A stretch of DNA of 64,000 nt from Oceanihabitans gracilariae (lineage in GTDB: Bacteria > Bacteroidota > Bacteroidia > Flavobacteriales > Flavobacteriaceae), in contig NZ_JBHULM010000011.1 of the NCBI RefSeq assembly GCF_042684485.1, positions 558,001 through 622,000 on the forward strand, in the 5' to 3' direction. The position numbers and the translations under genes are program-made. This document shows positions 7,899-16,293 of this stretch, piece after piece. Within the stretch, counting starts at the first letter, position 1. Every line of letters starts with the position of its first letter. The notes beneath the pieces were generated by a model, which had not been told where the DNA came from, made no database searches, and saw only the letters and a program-made list of their open reading frames with translations.

Positions 7899-9857
7899 CT
7901 ACCTCCTCTTCTTCTTATTCTTTCCTTTATACTTTACCTTATTTTTACGTTGATTAAAAGGCACAGCATCATTAAAGGTATTTTTAGCTTCTCCTTTCGG
8001 TTTGTTTTTACGCCATTTTTCGGTTTTAGCAGGAAGTAACACATCTAATAAATCTTGACGACCCACTTTGTTCAAGGTCTTTTTAATCCACGCTTTATTT
8101 TCGTCTTTATACCAGAAGAAAAAACGATGTTGCTCTTCTTTTTCTTTTCTAGTTTTTGGCGTATTTACTTTTTTAAGTGTATAAGGATGATACCCACTAT
8201 AATATATTACCGTAGCCACTGTCATTGGTGTTGGCGTAAAGCCTTGTACTTGCTCTAACTGAAAGCCCATATCTTTGGTTTCTGCAGCTAGGTTAGCCAT
8301 ATCTTCTACTTCGCAAGCAGGATGATTAGAAATAAAATAAGGAATTAGCTGAAGCTTCAACCCTTTCTTAATATTAATCTTATCAAAACGTTCTTTAAAC
8401 TTATGAAAGTAACTAAAAGACGGCTTACGCATGAGTTTTAAAACCGGATCACTAGTGTGTTCTGGTGCTACTTTTAGTCTACCAGAAACGTGTTTGGTCA
8501 TTACCTCTTCGGTATAAGCATCTAACTCTTTAGGATCTGCATTTTTATTAAATTCTGGCACTAACATATCGTGACGAATACCAGAACCTATAAACGATTT
8601 TTTTACTTTCGGGTGACTATCTACTGCTTGGTATAACTCGGTCAACGGTTTGTGCGACGTATCTAAATTACTACAAATTACTGGCGAAATACAACTAGGT
8701 GCCACACACTTGTCACAAATAGATTGCACCTTCCCTTTCATTTGATACATGTTGGCACTTGGTCCTCCAATATCTGATAAATACCCTTTAAAGTCAGGCA
8801 TATTTGCTACAGTATCTACTTCTTTTAAAATAGACTCCTGGCTTCTTGAAGCAATAAATTTTCCTTGATGTGCTGAAATGGTACAAAAGCTACAACCACC
8901 AAAGCATCCTCTGTGAATGTTGATAGAAAACTTAATCATTTCAAAGGCAGGAATTGGTCCTCGCTTATTGTATTTTGGGTGTGGTAATCTGGTGTAAGGC
9001 AAATCGAAAGAAGCATCAATCTCTGCTTCTGTCATGGTTGGATAAGGCGGATTGATCATTAAGGTCTTATCGCCTATTTTTTGAAAAATACGTCTTGCTG
9101 CTAATTTATTAGACTCTTGCTCAATAACTTTAAAGTTAGAAGCGTATTTTTTCTTATCCTTCAAACAAACTTCATGCGATGCAATTTCTACATCTTGCCA
9201 ATTGCTGTTTTTAGGAATTTTATCCCCTTCGTTTAAAAGTACAGCGGTTTGATTTACGGTATTTATACTACTAAAAGGAACTCCTTTTTCTAGCAAACGC
9301 ACTACTTCACGCAAGGGTTGCTCACCCATACCATAAACCAACATATCTGCTTTAGAAGTTTCTAAAATAGAAGGTAATAATTTATCGCTCCAATAATCAT
9401 AATGCGTAACACGACGTAAAGAAGCTTCAATACCACCAATTAAAACAGGTACATCCGGCCATTTTTCTTTTAAAATTTTAGAATAAACGGTTGTTGCATA
9501 ATCCGGACGAAAACCAATATCACCATTTGGTGTATAGGCATCTTTATCACGTCTTTTTTTATTGGCGTTATAATTGCTAATCATAGGATCCATACAACCA
9601 CCTGTTACTCCAAAAAATAATTTTGGTGCACCAAGCTTTACAAAATCCTGAAGATTATCGTTTACATTAGGTTGCGGAACAATAGCTACACGCAAGCCAA
9701 AACTTTCTAACATACGACCTATTACTGCAGGACCAAATGTTGGATGATCTACATAAGCATCTCCACTAAAAAGTATAACGTCTAGCTCTTGCCAACCGCG
9801 TATTTTAACCTCTTTGTTTGTGGTAGGTAACCAATCGGATAGTTTTAATTCTTGCAT
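7899..9857 (-). CDS. YgiQ family radical SAM protein
   Basis: A 652-residue member of the UPF0313/YgiQ family. The radical SAM cluster motif is C318-x3-C322-x2-C325 in RGCFGGCSFCTISAHQG, with the family's extended HQGKFIASRSQ segment after it. The N-terminal half has a cobalamin-domain-like Rossmann region (GDAYVDHP, GRMLESFG, GGIEASLRR). The tail is very basic (KGKNKKKRR). Its physiological substrate is not known to me. The stop is 1 bp from the stop of the convergent methylase gene, leaving no room for a terminator. It marks the right edge of the restriction island. Confidence 0.93.
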   Translation of the reverse strand: MQELKLSDWLPTTNKEVKIRGWQELDVILFSGDAYVDHPTFGPAVIGRMLESFGLRVAIVPQPNVNDNLQDFVKLGAPKLFFGVTGGCMDPMISNYNANKKRRDKDAYTPNGDIGFRPDYATTVYSKILKEKWPDVPVLIGGIEASLRRVTHYDYWSDKLLPSILETSKADMLVYGMGEQPLREVVRLLEKGVPFSSINTVNQTAVLLNEGDKIPKNSNWQDVEIASHEVCLKDKKKYASNFKVIEQESNKLAARRIFQKIGDKTLMINPPYPTMTEAEIDASFDLPYTRLPHPKYNKRGPIPAFEMIKFSINIHRGCFGGCSFCTISAHQGKFIASRSQESILKEVDTVANMPDFKGYLSDIGGPSANMYQMKGKVQSICDKCVAPSCISPVICSNLDTSHKPLTELYQAVDSHPKVKKSFIGSGIRHDMLVPEFNKNADPKELDAYTEEVMTKHVSGRLKVAPEHTSDPVLKLMRKPSFSYFHKFKERFDKINIKKGLKLQLIPYFISNHPACEVEDMANLAAETKDMGFQLEQVQGFTPTPMTVATVIYYSGYHPYTLKKVNTPKTRKEKEEQHRFFFWYKDENKAWIKKTLNKVGRQDLLDVLLPAKTEKWRKNKPKGEAKNTFNDAVPFNQRKNKVKYKGKNKKKRR

Positions 9858-10026
9858 ATTGCTGCAAAAATAGTTAAAAAAACTCTCTTATCTATTATTA
9901 TAAAAGGGTTTAGCATTTATTTATAAGTTTAAAAACACTTAAAACCACCAGTAAAGCTGCAGCAAACAGCAGAATATATTATACTTTTTTAAAGGAAAAA
10001 AGACTGAATTTAAAGGAAATACAAGA

Positions 10027-11202
10027 TTACAAATCACTGTGTAAATACGTTGTTTCTAAACCATTATATGCTTTAGTATTCCATTTTTTAAGCACAGCTA
10101 CATAGTAGTTATATGGCTTATGCTGAAAAAACTTGCTTTCTTTTTTATACCATTTTCCGTTACTATCTTGTTTTAAATCTTGCTTTTCTTTTTCTGTTAA
10201 CTCTGTAATATCTACTGCTATTTTTGGGTAAGTAAAAGCAGGTATTTCTACAGGTGTTCCTATAGGATAGTAATTGATATCTGCTACAAAGTCTGGCATT
10301 TCAATTTTTCCGAATTTTAAACCTAGAATTTTATTTATTAAGGTATTGCTTCCTTTTACATAACCCGTTAAGCCTCTTTCAAACAAACGCACAAAAGCAT
10401 CTTTACCTAGATTTTTTGCTTTAAATTCTTTGTTTCCGAAAAGCCATCCGCCTATTTTTTCTTTGGTAATTAGTGTATCTTCTTCATAATTAAGTGGCAT
10501 TTTAGGCACAGGATCTTCTGGGTTTATAATTGAAAAACTAGTTCCTTGCATACTAAATCGCGTATTATATTCTTCAGCAAACTCCTTATTACCACACATG
10601 GGTTGCGCATAAGCATAGGTTTTATAATTATTTTTATTTGACAAAATTGTTTTGGGTACATTTTCTAAATAAGCCCTTGTTAAACTTGCCAAAGCACCAC
10701 CTTGGCTGTGTCCTGTGATGATTATATTATAAATTCCCTTTGCGTTTAAGGCTTTTATTTGTGTTATCATTTCATTAGAAAGCATAACTACTGTTAATCC
10801 GTATCCTGCATGAACAGATGCTTTATCGTTATTTGCAAATATATAATCGTGTGCTTCTTCCTCTATAACGATGGTTCCCTTTGCAGGAATCATAGCAGAG
10901 TAAAAGTTTTCTACCCAACTAATCATTTTATCTGTTGAGCCTCTGTAATTAATAATTGCTGTAGTAGCACTAGTATACACTTCAAACTTATTATCCATAC
11001 CAAAAACATCTGAAGCATAGTGTTTATTATAATGGGCAGGAATAATGTTTTTGTTGCTGCCAAATTGTTTTATAAAATTAAAACTATTACACATGGCTAT
11101 GGTTGAAGTGGCTTCGTTTGCGTTAAAACCTGGCTTTAATTGTGCAAAAGCACCTAGAGAACTACTTAAAAATAGAATAACAAATACTACTCGCATAAAC
11201 AT
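10027..11202 (-). CDS. Secreted lipase-like alpha/beta hydrolase (class 3 lipase type)
   Basis: The N-terminus MFMRVVFVILFLSSSLGAFA is a type I signal peptide, so the protein is exported. The nucleophile elbow GHSQG sits in the strand-helix context IIITGHSQGGALASL, typical of the lipase class 3 family. Asp in INPEDPVPKMP and a C-terminal histidine would complete the triad. At 391 residues it is slightly long for the domain. An in-frame Met two codons in is an alternative start. No C-terminal type IX sorting domain is evident. It stands alone, with 160-170 bp gaps on both sides. Confidence 0.8.
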   Translation of the reverse strand: MFMRVVFVILFLSSSLGAFAQLKPGFNANEATSTIAMCNSFNFIKQFGSNKNIIPAHYNKHYASDVFGMDNKFEVYTSATTAIINYRGSTDKMISWVENFYSAMIPAKGTIVIEEEAHDYIFANNDKASVHAGYGLTVVMLSNEMITQIKALNAKGIYNIIITGHSQGGALASLTRAYLENVPKTILSNKNNYKTYAYAQPMCGNKEFAEEYNTRFSMQGTSFSIINPEDPVPKMPLNYEEDTLITKEKIGGWLFGNKEFKAKNLGKDAFVRLFERGLTGYVKGSNTLINKILGLKFGKIEMPDFVADINYYPIGTPVEIPAFTYPKIAVDITELTEKEKQDLKQDSNGKWYKKESKFFQHKPYNYYVAVLKKWNTKAYNGLETTYLHSDL

Positions 11203-11312
11203 ATAACTAATGGTTAAAATAAATATTGTGTAGTTGGTTCATTACAAAACAATTCCGAAACCCAAACAACAAAATATTAATTACCAGATAATTACACAAA
11301 AATCAAGACAAA

Positions 11313-11348
11313 AAAAAGAGGCAACATATAAATACATGGCCTCTTTTT
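11313..11348 (-). terminator. Terminator of the ABC-F gene
   Basis: AAAAAGAGGC (11313-11322) pairs with GCCTCTTTTT (11339-11348) across a 16-nt loop. Read on the minus strand the stem ends in a T-run just beyond the ABC-F stop. Confidence 0.75.
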
Positions 11349-11363
11349 AAAAATTTGTAGCTA

Positions 11364-12995
11364 TTATAAATCTATTGCTTTTAAGCTTTCTATTCTATTT
11401 CTAGCTAAGAAATCGTCAATAGTTTCAAAATGCTCAATAACACGTTTTTCTTTAAACTCAAATACTTTGTTTGCCAAGCCTTGTAAAAAATCTCTATCAT
11501 GCGAAACAAGAATTAAGGTACCATCAAACTCTAACAAAGCTTCTTTTAAAACATCTTTAGACTTTAAATCTAAGTGATTGGTAGGCTCATCTAAAATAAG
11601 CAAGTTTACTGGTTCTAATAAAAGTTTTACCATAGCTAATCTGGTTTTTTCTCCTCCAGAAAGCACACCTACTTTTTTATCAATATCGTCTCCTTTAAAC
11701 ATAAAACGACCCAAGATATTTTTTATCTGTGTACGTATATCACCTTTTGCTACTTCATCAACGGTTTGAAATATGGTTAAATTTTCATCTAACAAAGCGG
11801 CTTGGTTTTGTGCAAAGTAACCCACTTTTACATTATGGCCTAAAGTACATTGCCCTTCTACTTCAATTTCGCCTAAAATGGATTTTATCATGGTAGACTT
11901 TCCTTCTCCATTTCTACCTACAAAACACACTTTTTCTCCACGAGAAATAGACATGTTTGCATTATGAAACACCACATGATCGTCATAGGATTTGGAAACC
12001 TCTTTTACTGTAACCGGATAATCACCAGAACGCTGCGTTTTTGGGAAACGTAATTTTAATGCAGAAGTATCTATATCATCAATTTCAATAAGCTGTAATT
12101 TTTCAAGCATTCGCTCTCTAGAAGTTACTTGGTTGGTTTTAGAGTAGGTACCTTTAAACCTATCTATAAACGCTTGGTTGTCTGCTATAAATTTTTGTTG
12201 CTCTTCATAGGCTTTAATTTGATGCGCACGTCTATCTTCACGCAGTTGTAAATAATGACTATAGTTGGCTTTATAATCATAAATACGCCCCATAGTTACC
12301 TCAATAGTACGATTGGTAATATTATCAATAAAAGCTTTATCGTGTGAAATAACCACCACAGCTTTTGCTTTATTTACTAGAAAGTCTTCTAACCAAATTA
12401 CAGATTCAATATCAATATGGTTGGTAGGCTCATCTAATAATATAAGGTCTGGTTTTTGTAATAATATCTTAGCCAATTCAATACGCATACGCCATCCTCC
12501 ACTAAACTCATTAGTAAGTCTGGTAAAATCTTCTTGTTTAAAGCCTAAACCTTTTAATGCTTTTTCTACTTCGGCATCATAATTTACATCTTCCAGCGCA
12601 TAATACTTCTCTCCTATATCGGATACACGCTCAATAATCTTCATGTACTCATCCGATTCATAATCGGTACGTGTTTCTAATTGTTTATTTAATGCTTCCA
12701 TTTCGTCACGCATGGTATACACATGACTAAATGCTTTAGAAGCTTCATCAAAAACAGTAGTATTATCTTCGGTTAGCAAATGTTGTGGTAAATAGGCAAT
12801 CACAGCCTCTTTAGGAAAACGAATATTACCGCGTGTTCCTTTTTGTTCACCAGCAATAATTTTCATCATGGTAGACTTACCAGCCCCATTTTTTCCCATT
12901 AAAGCAATCTTATCATTTTCATTAATAGTAAAAGACACATCACTAAATAAGGTATGGCCACTAAATTCTACTGCTAAATTATCTACTGAAATCAT
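11364..12995 (-). CDS. ABC-F family ATP-binding cassette protein
   Basis: Soluble protein with two tandem ABC ATPase domains and no membrane spans, hence ABC-F, a family acting on ribosomes. First domain: Walker A GKNGAGKS (34-41), signature FSGGWRMRIELAK, Walker B LILLDEPTNHID. Second domain: Walker A GRNGEGKS, signature LSGGEKTRLAM, Walker B LLILDEPTNHLD. The linker between them has the charged helical segment ending SKTNQVTSRERMLEKL, which resembles the YbiT type more than EttA. The 543 residues are a normal length. Whether it is a translation factor or a resistance-type protein cannot be told from sequence. Confidence 0.92.
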   Translation of the reverse strand: MISVDNLAVEFSGHTLFSDVSFTINENDKIALMGKNGAGKSTMMKIIAGEQKGTRGNIRFPKEAVIAYLPQHLLTEDNTTVFDEASKAFSHVYTMRDEMEALNKQLETRTDYESDEYMKIIERVSDIGEKYYALEDVNYDAEVEKALKGLGFKQEDFTRLTNEFSGGWRMRIELAKILLQKPDLILLDEPTNHIDIESVIWLEDFLVNKAKAVVVISHDKAFIDNITNRTIEVTMGRIYDYKANYSHYLQLREDRRAHQIKAYEEQQKFIADNQAFIDRFKGTYSKTNQVTSRERMLEKLQLIEIDDIDTSALKLRFPKTQRSGDYPVTVKEVSKSYDDHVVFHNANMSISRGEKVCFVGRNGEGKSTMIKSILGEIEVEGQCTLGHNVKVGYFAQNQAALLDENLTIFQTVDEVAKGDIRTQIKNILGRFMFKGDDIDKKVGVLSGGEKTRLAMVKLLLEPVNLLILDEPTNHLDLKSKDVLKEALLEFDGTLILVSHDRDFLQGLANKVFEFKEKRVIEHFETIDDFLARNRIESLKAIDL

Positions 12996-13138
12996 AGTTT
13001 TATTTTTAAAAATGCAAAGCTAGTAAAAGCGATGAATAGATAAGAAGAAACGATTTAAAAATCGTATTTTAAAGTAGTAAGTAAATAATATATATATAAG
13101 GTATTGAAAATCACTTTAAAAATAAGTGACCTCACTAT

Positions 13139-13168
13139 TTGGTATTCAAATATATAATCGTAAATTTG
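13139..13168 (+). promoter_or_regulatory. Promoter of rplM-rpsI
   Basis: A -33 TTG (13139-13141) and -7 TAAATTTG (13161-13168) are separated by 19 bp, the expected spacing of the Bacteroidota housekeeping promoter. It lies about 70 bp upstream of the rplM start. Confidence 0.8.
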
Positions 13169-13200
13169 CAAACTCTTTTTTAAGAGAGGAATGTTTAATC

Positions 13201-13220
13201 TACCTAGTCAAAGACAGGTA
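13201..13220 (+). promoter_or_regulatory. Leader hairpin upstream of rplM, candidate ribosomal-protein leader
   Basis: In the transcript the sequence folds as UACCU-(A)-GUC-AAA-GAC-AGGUA: an 8-bp stem with one bulged A and a three-base loop. It ends 16 nt before the GTG start. A compact bulged hairpin in the L13 mRNA leader suggests autogenous control by L13, and L13 leaders of this kind have been proposed for Bacteroidia. Confidence 0.55.
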
Positions 13221-13236
13221 AAAAATTATTAATAAC

Positions 13237-13692
13237 GTGGACACATTAAGCTACAAAACGATTTCAGCAAACAAAGCTACTGTAGATAAGCAGTGGGTTT
13301 TAGTAGATGCTGAAGGTCAATCTTTGGGTCGTTTATCTTCTAAAGTGGCAAAACTTTTAAGAGGAAAACACAAACCTAGCTTCACACCACATGTTGACTG
13401 TGGAGATAACGTAATTGTTATCAATGCAGAAAAAATCAACTTAACCGGAAACAAGTGGACGGACAAATCTTATATTCGTCACACAGGTTATCCAGGTGGT
13501 CAAAGAAGTTTAACTGCTACAGAATTGTTTGGAAAAGATCCAGCAAGATTAGTGGAAAAATCAGTAAAAGGAATGCTACCTAAAAACAAATTAGGTGCAG
13601 AGCTATTCCGTAATTTAAATGTTGTTGTAGGTACAGCTCATAAACATGAAGCGCAAAAGCCGAAAACAATTAACCTAGAAGAATTCAAATAA
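13237..13692 (+). CDS. rplM: 50S ribosomal protein L13
   Basis: Component of the large ribosomal subunit. The protein begins MDTLSYKTISANKATVDKQW, the usual flavobacterial L13 start, so the GTG at 13237 is the initiator. Family blocks WVLVDAEGQSLGRLSSKVA, LRGKHKP, GDNVIVINAEKI, WTDKSYIRHTGYPGG and MLPKNKLG are all present. The length of 151 residues is typical. It is followed after 1 bp by rpsI, the classical L13-S9 operon. Expression is driven by a well-formed promoter and a leader hairpin upstream. Confidence 0.98.
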   Translation: MDTLSYKTISANKATVDKQWVLVDAEGQSLGRLSSKVAKLLRGKHKPSFTPHVDCGDNVIVINAEKINLTGNKWTDKSYIRHTGYPGGQRSLTATELFGKDPARLVEKSVKGMLPKNKLGAELFRNLNVVVGTAHKHEAQKPKTINLEEFK

Positions 13693-13693
13693 C

Positions 13694-14080
13694 ATGGATG
13701 TAATTCACAAAATTGGTCGTAGAAAAACGGCTGTTGCACGTGTATATCTTGCTGCAGGAACTGGTAAGATAACAGTAAATAAAAAAGACATGACAGATTA
13801 CTTTTCTACTGGAACTTTACAGTACAAAGTAAATCAACCTTTAGTTATGACTAACAATGATGGCAACTTTGATATTACAGTAAATGTATATGGAGGTGGT
13901 ATTACTGGTCAAGCAGAAGCAATCCGTTTAGCATTATCTCGTGCAATGTGCGAAGTAGATGCAGAAAACAGATTAATTCTTAAGCCAGAAGGTTTATTAA
14001 CTAGAGATCCTAGAATGGTAGAGCGTAAGAAATTCGGTCAGAAGAAAGCGCGTAAGAAATTCCAATTCTCGAAACGTTAA
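13694..14080 (+). CDS. rpsI: 30S ribosomal protein S9
   Basis: Small-subunit protein whose C-terminal tail reaches the decoding site. Motifs IGRRKTAVARVYL near the N-terminus and the C-terminal RDPRMVERKKFGQKKARKKFQFSKR region (ending in the conserved K/R) identify it. The length of 128 residues is standard. It starts 1 bp after the rplM stop and is co-transcribed with it. Confidence 0.98.
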   Translation: MDVIHKIGRRKTAVARVYLAAGTGKITVNKKDMTDYFSTGTLQYKVNQPLVMTNNDGNFDITVNVYGGGITGQAEAIRLALSRAMCEVDAENRLILKPEGLLTRDPRMVERKKFGQKKARKKFQFSKR

Positions 14081-14086
14081 TACAAG

Positions 14087-14105
14087 TCCTGAACGCGATT
14101 CAGGA
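14087..14105. repeat. Short intergenic palindrome of the TCCTG-CAGGA type
   Basis: TCCTGA-N7-TCAGGA. One of four related short inverted repeats in the gaps of the rpsI-pyrH block (others at 14192-14208, 16125-16144 and 16252-16271). Confidence 0.5.
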
Positions 14106-14153
14106 TCTGTATTTCAGATTCTTAAATCCTGTTCAAAAAAAATTATTAAAAAG

Positions 14154-14176
14154 ATACTGAAAAAACTTCAGTATTT
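14154..14176 (+). terminator. Hairpin after rpsI, weak terminator
   Basis: ATACTGAA-AAAAC-TTCAGTAT, an 8-bp perfect stem followed only by TTAAAC. The short U-run makes it a weak or partial terminator between the L13-S9 and S2 units. Confidence 0.4.
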
Positions 14177-14191
14177 AAACAGTTATTGTTG

Positions 14192-14208
14192 TCCTAGCGC
14201 AAGCAGGA
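14192..14208. repeat. Short intergenic palindrome of the TCCTG-CAGGA type
   Basis: TCCTAGC-GCAA-GCAGGA, an imperfect inverted repeat of the same type as those at 14087, 16125 and 16252, upstream of rpsB. Confidence 0.4.
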
Positions 14209-14290
14209 TTTAGTTTAGCATCTAAATGAAGCCAGCAGCGAAAAGCTATATGGAACATTGCTAATTCAACAGAACGTAAACTATTACAAA

Positions 14291-15064
14291 ATGGCAGTAG
14301 AAGTAAAAGAATTACTTGAAGCAGGTGTACACTTTGGACACCTAACACGTAAGTGGGATCCAAACATGGCTCCTTACGTATATATGGAGCGTAACGGCAT
14401 TCATATAATCAACCTTTATAAAACAGCAGCTAAAATTGACGAAGCTGGAGCAGCACTTGCTAAAATTGCAGCATCAGGTCGTAAAATTTTATTTGTTGCT
14501 ACAAAAAAACAAGCAAAAGACATCGTTGCAGAAAAAGCAGGAGCAGTAAACATGCCTTACATTACTGAACGTTGGCCTGGAGGAATGTTAACAAACTTTG
14601 TTACTATTAGAAAAGCGGTTAAAAAAATGGCTTCTATTGATAGAATGAAGAAAGATGGAACATTCATGACACTTTCTAAAAAAGAAAGATTACAAGTAGA
14701 TCGTTTAAGAGCGAAGTTAGAAAAAAACTTAGGTTCTATTAGCGACATGACTCGTTTACCAGGAGCTTTATTTGTTGTAGATATCAAGCGTGAGCATATT
14801 GCAATTAAAGAAGCACAAAAATTAAACATTCCTATCTTTGCAATGGTAGATACTAACTCAGATCCACGTCAAGTAGATTACGTTATACCTGCAAATGATG
14901 ATGCTTCAAAATCAATTGACAAAATTTTAACGCACGTTTCTAATGCAATTGCTGGTGGTTTAGCTGAGCGTAAAGCGCAAAAAGATGCTCCAAAAGCAGA
15001 CAAGAAAGCAGCTCCAGCTAAAAAAGCTGAAAAAGCTGAAGTAGCAAAAGAAGAGGAAGAATAA
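14291..15064 (+). CDS. rpsB: 30S ribosomal protein S2
   Basis: Small-subunit protein S2. The protein starts MAVEVKELLEAGVHFGHLTR, matching the normal S2 N-terminus; an upstream in-frame TTG at 14258 would add eleven unrelated residues and is rejected. Further S2 blocks are RKWDPNMAPYVYMERNGIHI, ERWPGGMLTNF and PIFAMVDTNSDP. The C-terminus is an alanine/lysine/glutamate-rich tail (KADKKAAPAKKAEKAE...), common in flavobacterial S2. It is followed by tsf as in most bacteria, but a hairpin with a U-run lies between them. Confidence 0.97.
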   Translation: MAVEVKELLEAGVHFGHLTRKWDPNMAPYVYMERNGIHIINLYKTAAKIDEAGAALAKIAASGRKILFVATKKQAKDIVAEKAGAVNMPYITERWPGGMLTNFVTIRKAVKKMASIDRMKKDGTFMTLSKKERLQVDRLRAKLEKNLGSISDMTRLPGALFVVDIKREHIAIKEAQKLNIPIFAMVDTNSDPRQVDYVIPANDDASKSIDKILTHVSNAIAGGLAERKAQKDAPKADKKAAPAKKAEKAEVAKEEEE

Positions 15065-15087
15065 AATAACGTTAACACAACATAAAT

Positions 15088-15134
15088 AAGTCGTTTAGTT
15101 CTTTTCTTTACAGAAATTATTGAACGACTTTTTT
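15088..15134 (+). terminator. Terminator or attenuator between rpsB and tsf
   Basis: AAGTCGTT (15088-15095) pairs with AACGACTT (15123-15130) across a 27-nt loop and is followed by TTTT. Because it lies inside the usual rpsB-tsf operon it may only partly terminate. Confidence 0.55.
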
Positions 15135-15157
15135 AAATTAAAAACTATATGGAAGCT

Positions 15158-16120
15158 ATGGTAAAAATAACAGCAGCAGAAGTAAACAAATTAAGAAAAG
15201 CTACAGGAGCTGGAATGATGGATTGCAAAAAAGCTTTAGTTGAAGCAGAAGGTGATTTTGATAAAGCAATTGAAGTTTTACGTAAAAAAGGACAAAAAGT
15301 AGCAGCAAAAAGAGCAGATCGTGAATCTAGTGAAGGTGCAGCAGTTGCTAAAATTAATGCAGACAACACTGTAGGTGTTGCTATTGTTTTAGGATGTGAA
15401 ACTGATTTTGTTGGTAAAAACGAATCTTTTTTAACTTTAGCTAACCAATTTGCAGATATAGCAATCAACTTTGATAACAAAGAAGATTTCTTAGCAGCAG
15501 ATTTTGGAGGCATGACAGTTGCTGAAAAATTAGTAGAGCAAACAGGTGTTGTTGGTGAAAAATTAGAAATCAACGCTTTTGAAAAATTAGAAGCACCTTA
15601 TGTTGGTTCTTACGTACACATTAACAAAATTGGCGCTTTAGTTGGTTTATCTGAAAAAACAGATGACGCTGCAGCTGTAGCAAAAGACGTAGCAATGCAA
15701 GTAGCATCTATGGGAGCAACTTCTTTATCTTACAAAGATTTTGATCCTGCTTATGTAGCTAGCGAAACTGAAGCAAGAATAGCTGTTATAGAAAAAGATA
15801 ATATTGAATTAGGTCGTTTAGGTAAAACACTTAAAAACGTACCTCAATACATCTCTATGGCACAATTAACTCCTGAAGTTTTAGCTCAAGCAGAAGAAGA
15901 TGCTAAAGCAGAATTAAAAGCAGAAGGAAAACCAGAACAAATCTGGGATAGAATTCTTCCAGGAAAAATGGAGCGTTTTATTAGCGATAACACTACTTTA
16001 GATCAAGAACAATGTTTATTAGATCAAAAGTTTATTAAAGATGAAAAAACGACTGTTGCAGAATATGTAGCATCAAAAAATCTTACGGTTACTGCATTTA
16101 AACGTGTATCTTTAGGATAG
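15158..16120 (+). CDS. tsf: Translation elongation factor Ts
   Basis: Guanine-nucleotide exchange factor for EF-Tu. The N-terminal block ITAAEVNKLRKATGAGMMDCKKALVEA and the motif GCETDFVGKNE are diagnostic. Two starts are possible: ATG at 15149 (MEAMVKIT...) or ATG at 15158 (MVKIT...); the latter fits the usual M-x-K-I-T-A start and is preferred. The length of about 320 residues is the long form typical of Bacteroidota. It lies downstream of rpsB and upstream of pyrH and frr. Confidence 0.96.
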   Translation: MVKITAAEVNKLRKATGAGMMDCKKALVEAEGDFDKAIEVLRKKGQKVAAKRADRESSEGAAVAKINADNTVGVAIVLGCETDFVGKNESFLTLANQFADIAINFDNKEDFLAADFGGMTVAEKLVEQTGVVGEKLEINAFEKLEAPYVGSYVHINKIGALVGLSEKTDDAAAVAKDVAMQVASMGATSLSYKDFDPAYVASETEARIAVIEKDNIELGRLGKTLKNVPQYISMAQLTPEVLAQAEEDAKAELKAEGKPEQIWDRILPGKMERFISDNTTLDQEQCLLDQKFIKDEKTTVAEYVASKNLTVTAFKRVSLG

Positions 16121-16124
16121 TCAA

Positions 16125-16144
16125 ATTCCTGCGAAGGCAGGAAT
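16125..16144. repeat. Perfect intergenic palindrome (ATTCCTGC family)
   Basis: ATTCCTGC-GAAG-GCAGGAAT, an 8-bp perfect inverted repeat directly after tsf. It recurs almost unchanged 107 bp further on, before pyrH. Confidence 0.6.
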
Positions 16145-16156
16145 CTAAATAATATT

Positions 16157-16194
16157 AAACCACTACTCTTTTATTTAAGCGTAGTGGTTTTTTT
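16157..16194 (+). terminator. Rho-independent terminator of tsf
   Basis: AAACCACTAC (16157-16166) pairs perfectly with GTAGTGGTTT (16181-16190) and is followed by TTTT. Confidence 0.85.
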
Positions 16195-16232
16195 ATTTGT
16201 AAAAATCTGCTTTCTTAAAAAAAGATATTGAT

Positions 16233-16240
16233 TATATTTG
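16233..16240 (+). promoter_or_regulatory. -7 element of the pyrH promoter
   Basis: TATATTTG, an exact TAnnTTTG match 53 bp upstream of pyrH and downstream of the tsf terminator. No TTG is seen at the ideal -33 position. Confidence 0.5.
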
Positions 16241-16251
16241 CTAAACCTTAA

Positions 16252-16271
16252 ATTTCTGCAAAAGCAGGAAT
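16252..16271. repeat. Intergenic palindrome in the pyrH leader (ATTCCTGC family)
   Basis: ATTTCTGC-AAAA-GCAGGAAT, a near copy of the palindrome at 16125-16144. It lies in the predicted 5' UTR of pyrH, 22 bp before the ATG. Confidence 0.55.
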
Positions 16272-16293
16272 CACAACATAAGCTAAACATAAA

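Noticed and set aside
10027..11202. Type IX secretion signal on the lipase
   Set aside because: The C-terminus shows no sorting-domain pattern; only the N-terminal signal peptide is supported.
14258..14290. Upstream TTG start for rpsB
   Set aside because: It adds residues absent from S2 proteins; ATG at 14291 gives the standard N-terminus.
14175..14363. Minus-strand open frame over the rpsB start
   Set aside because: Shadow of rpsB and its leader; no family resemblance.
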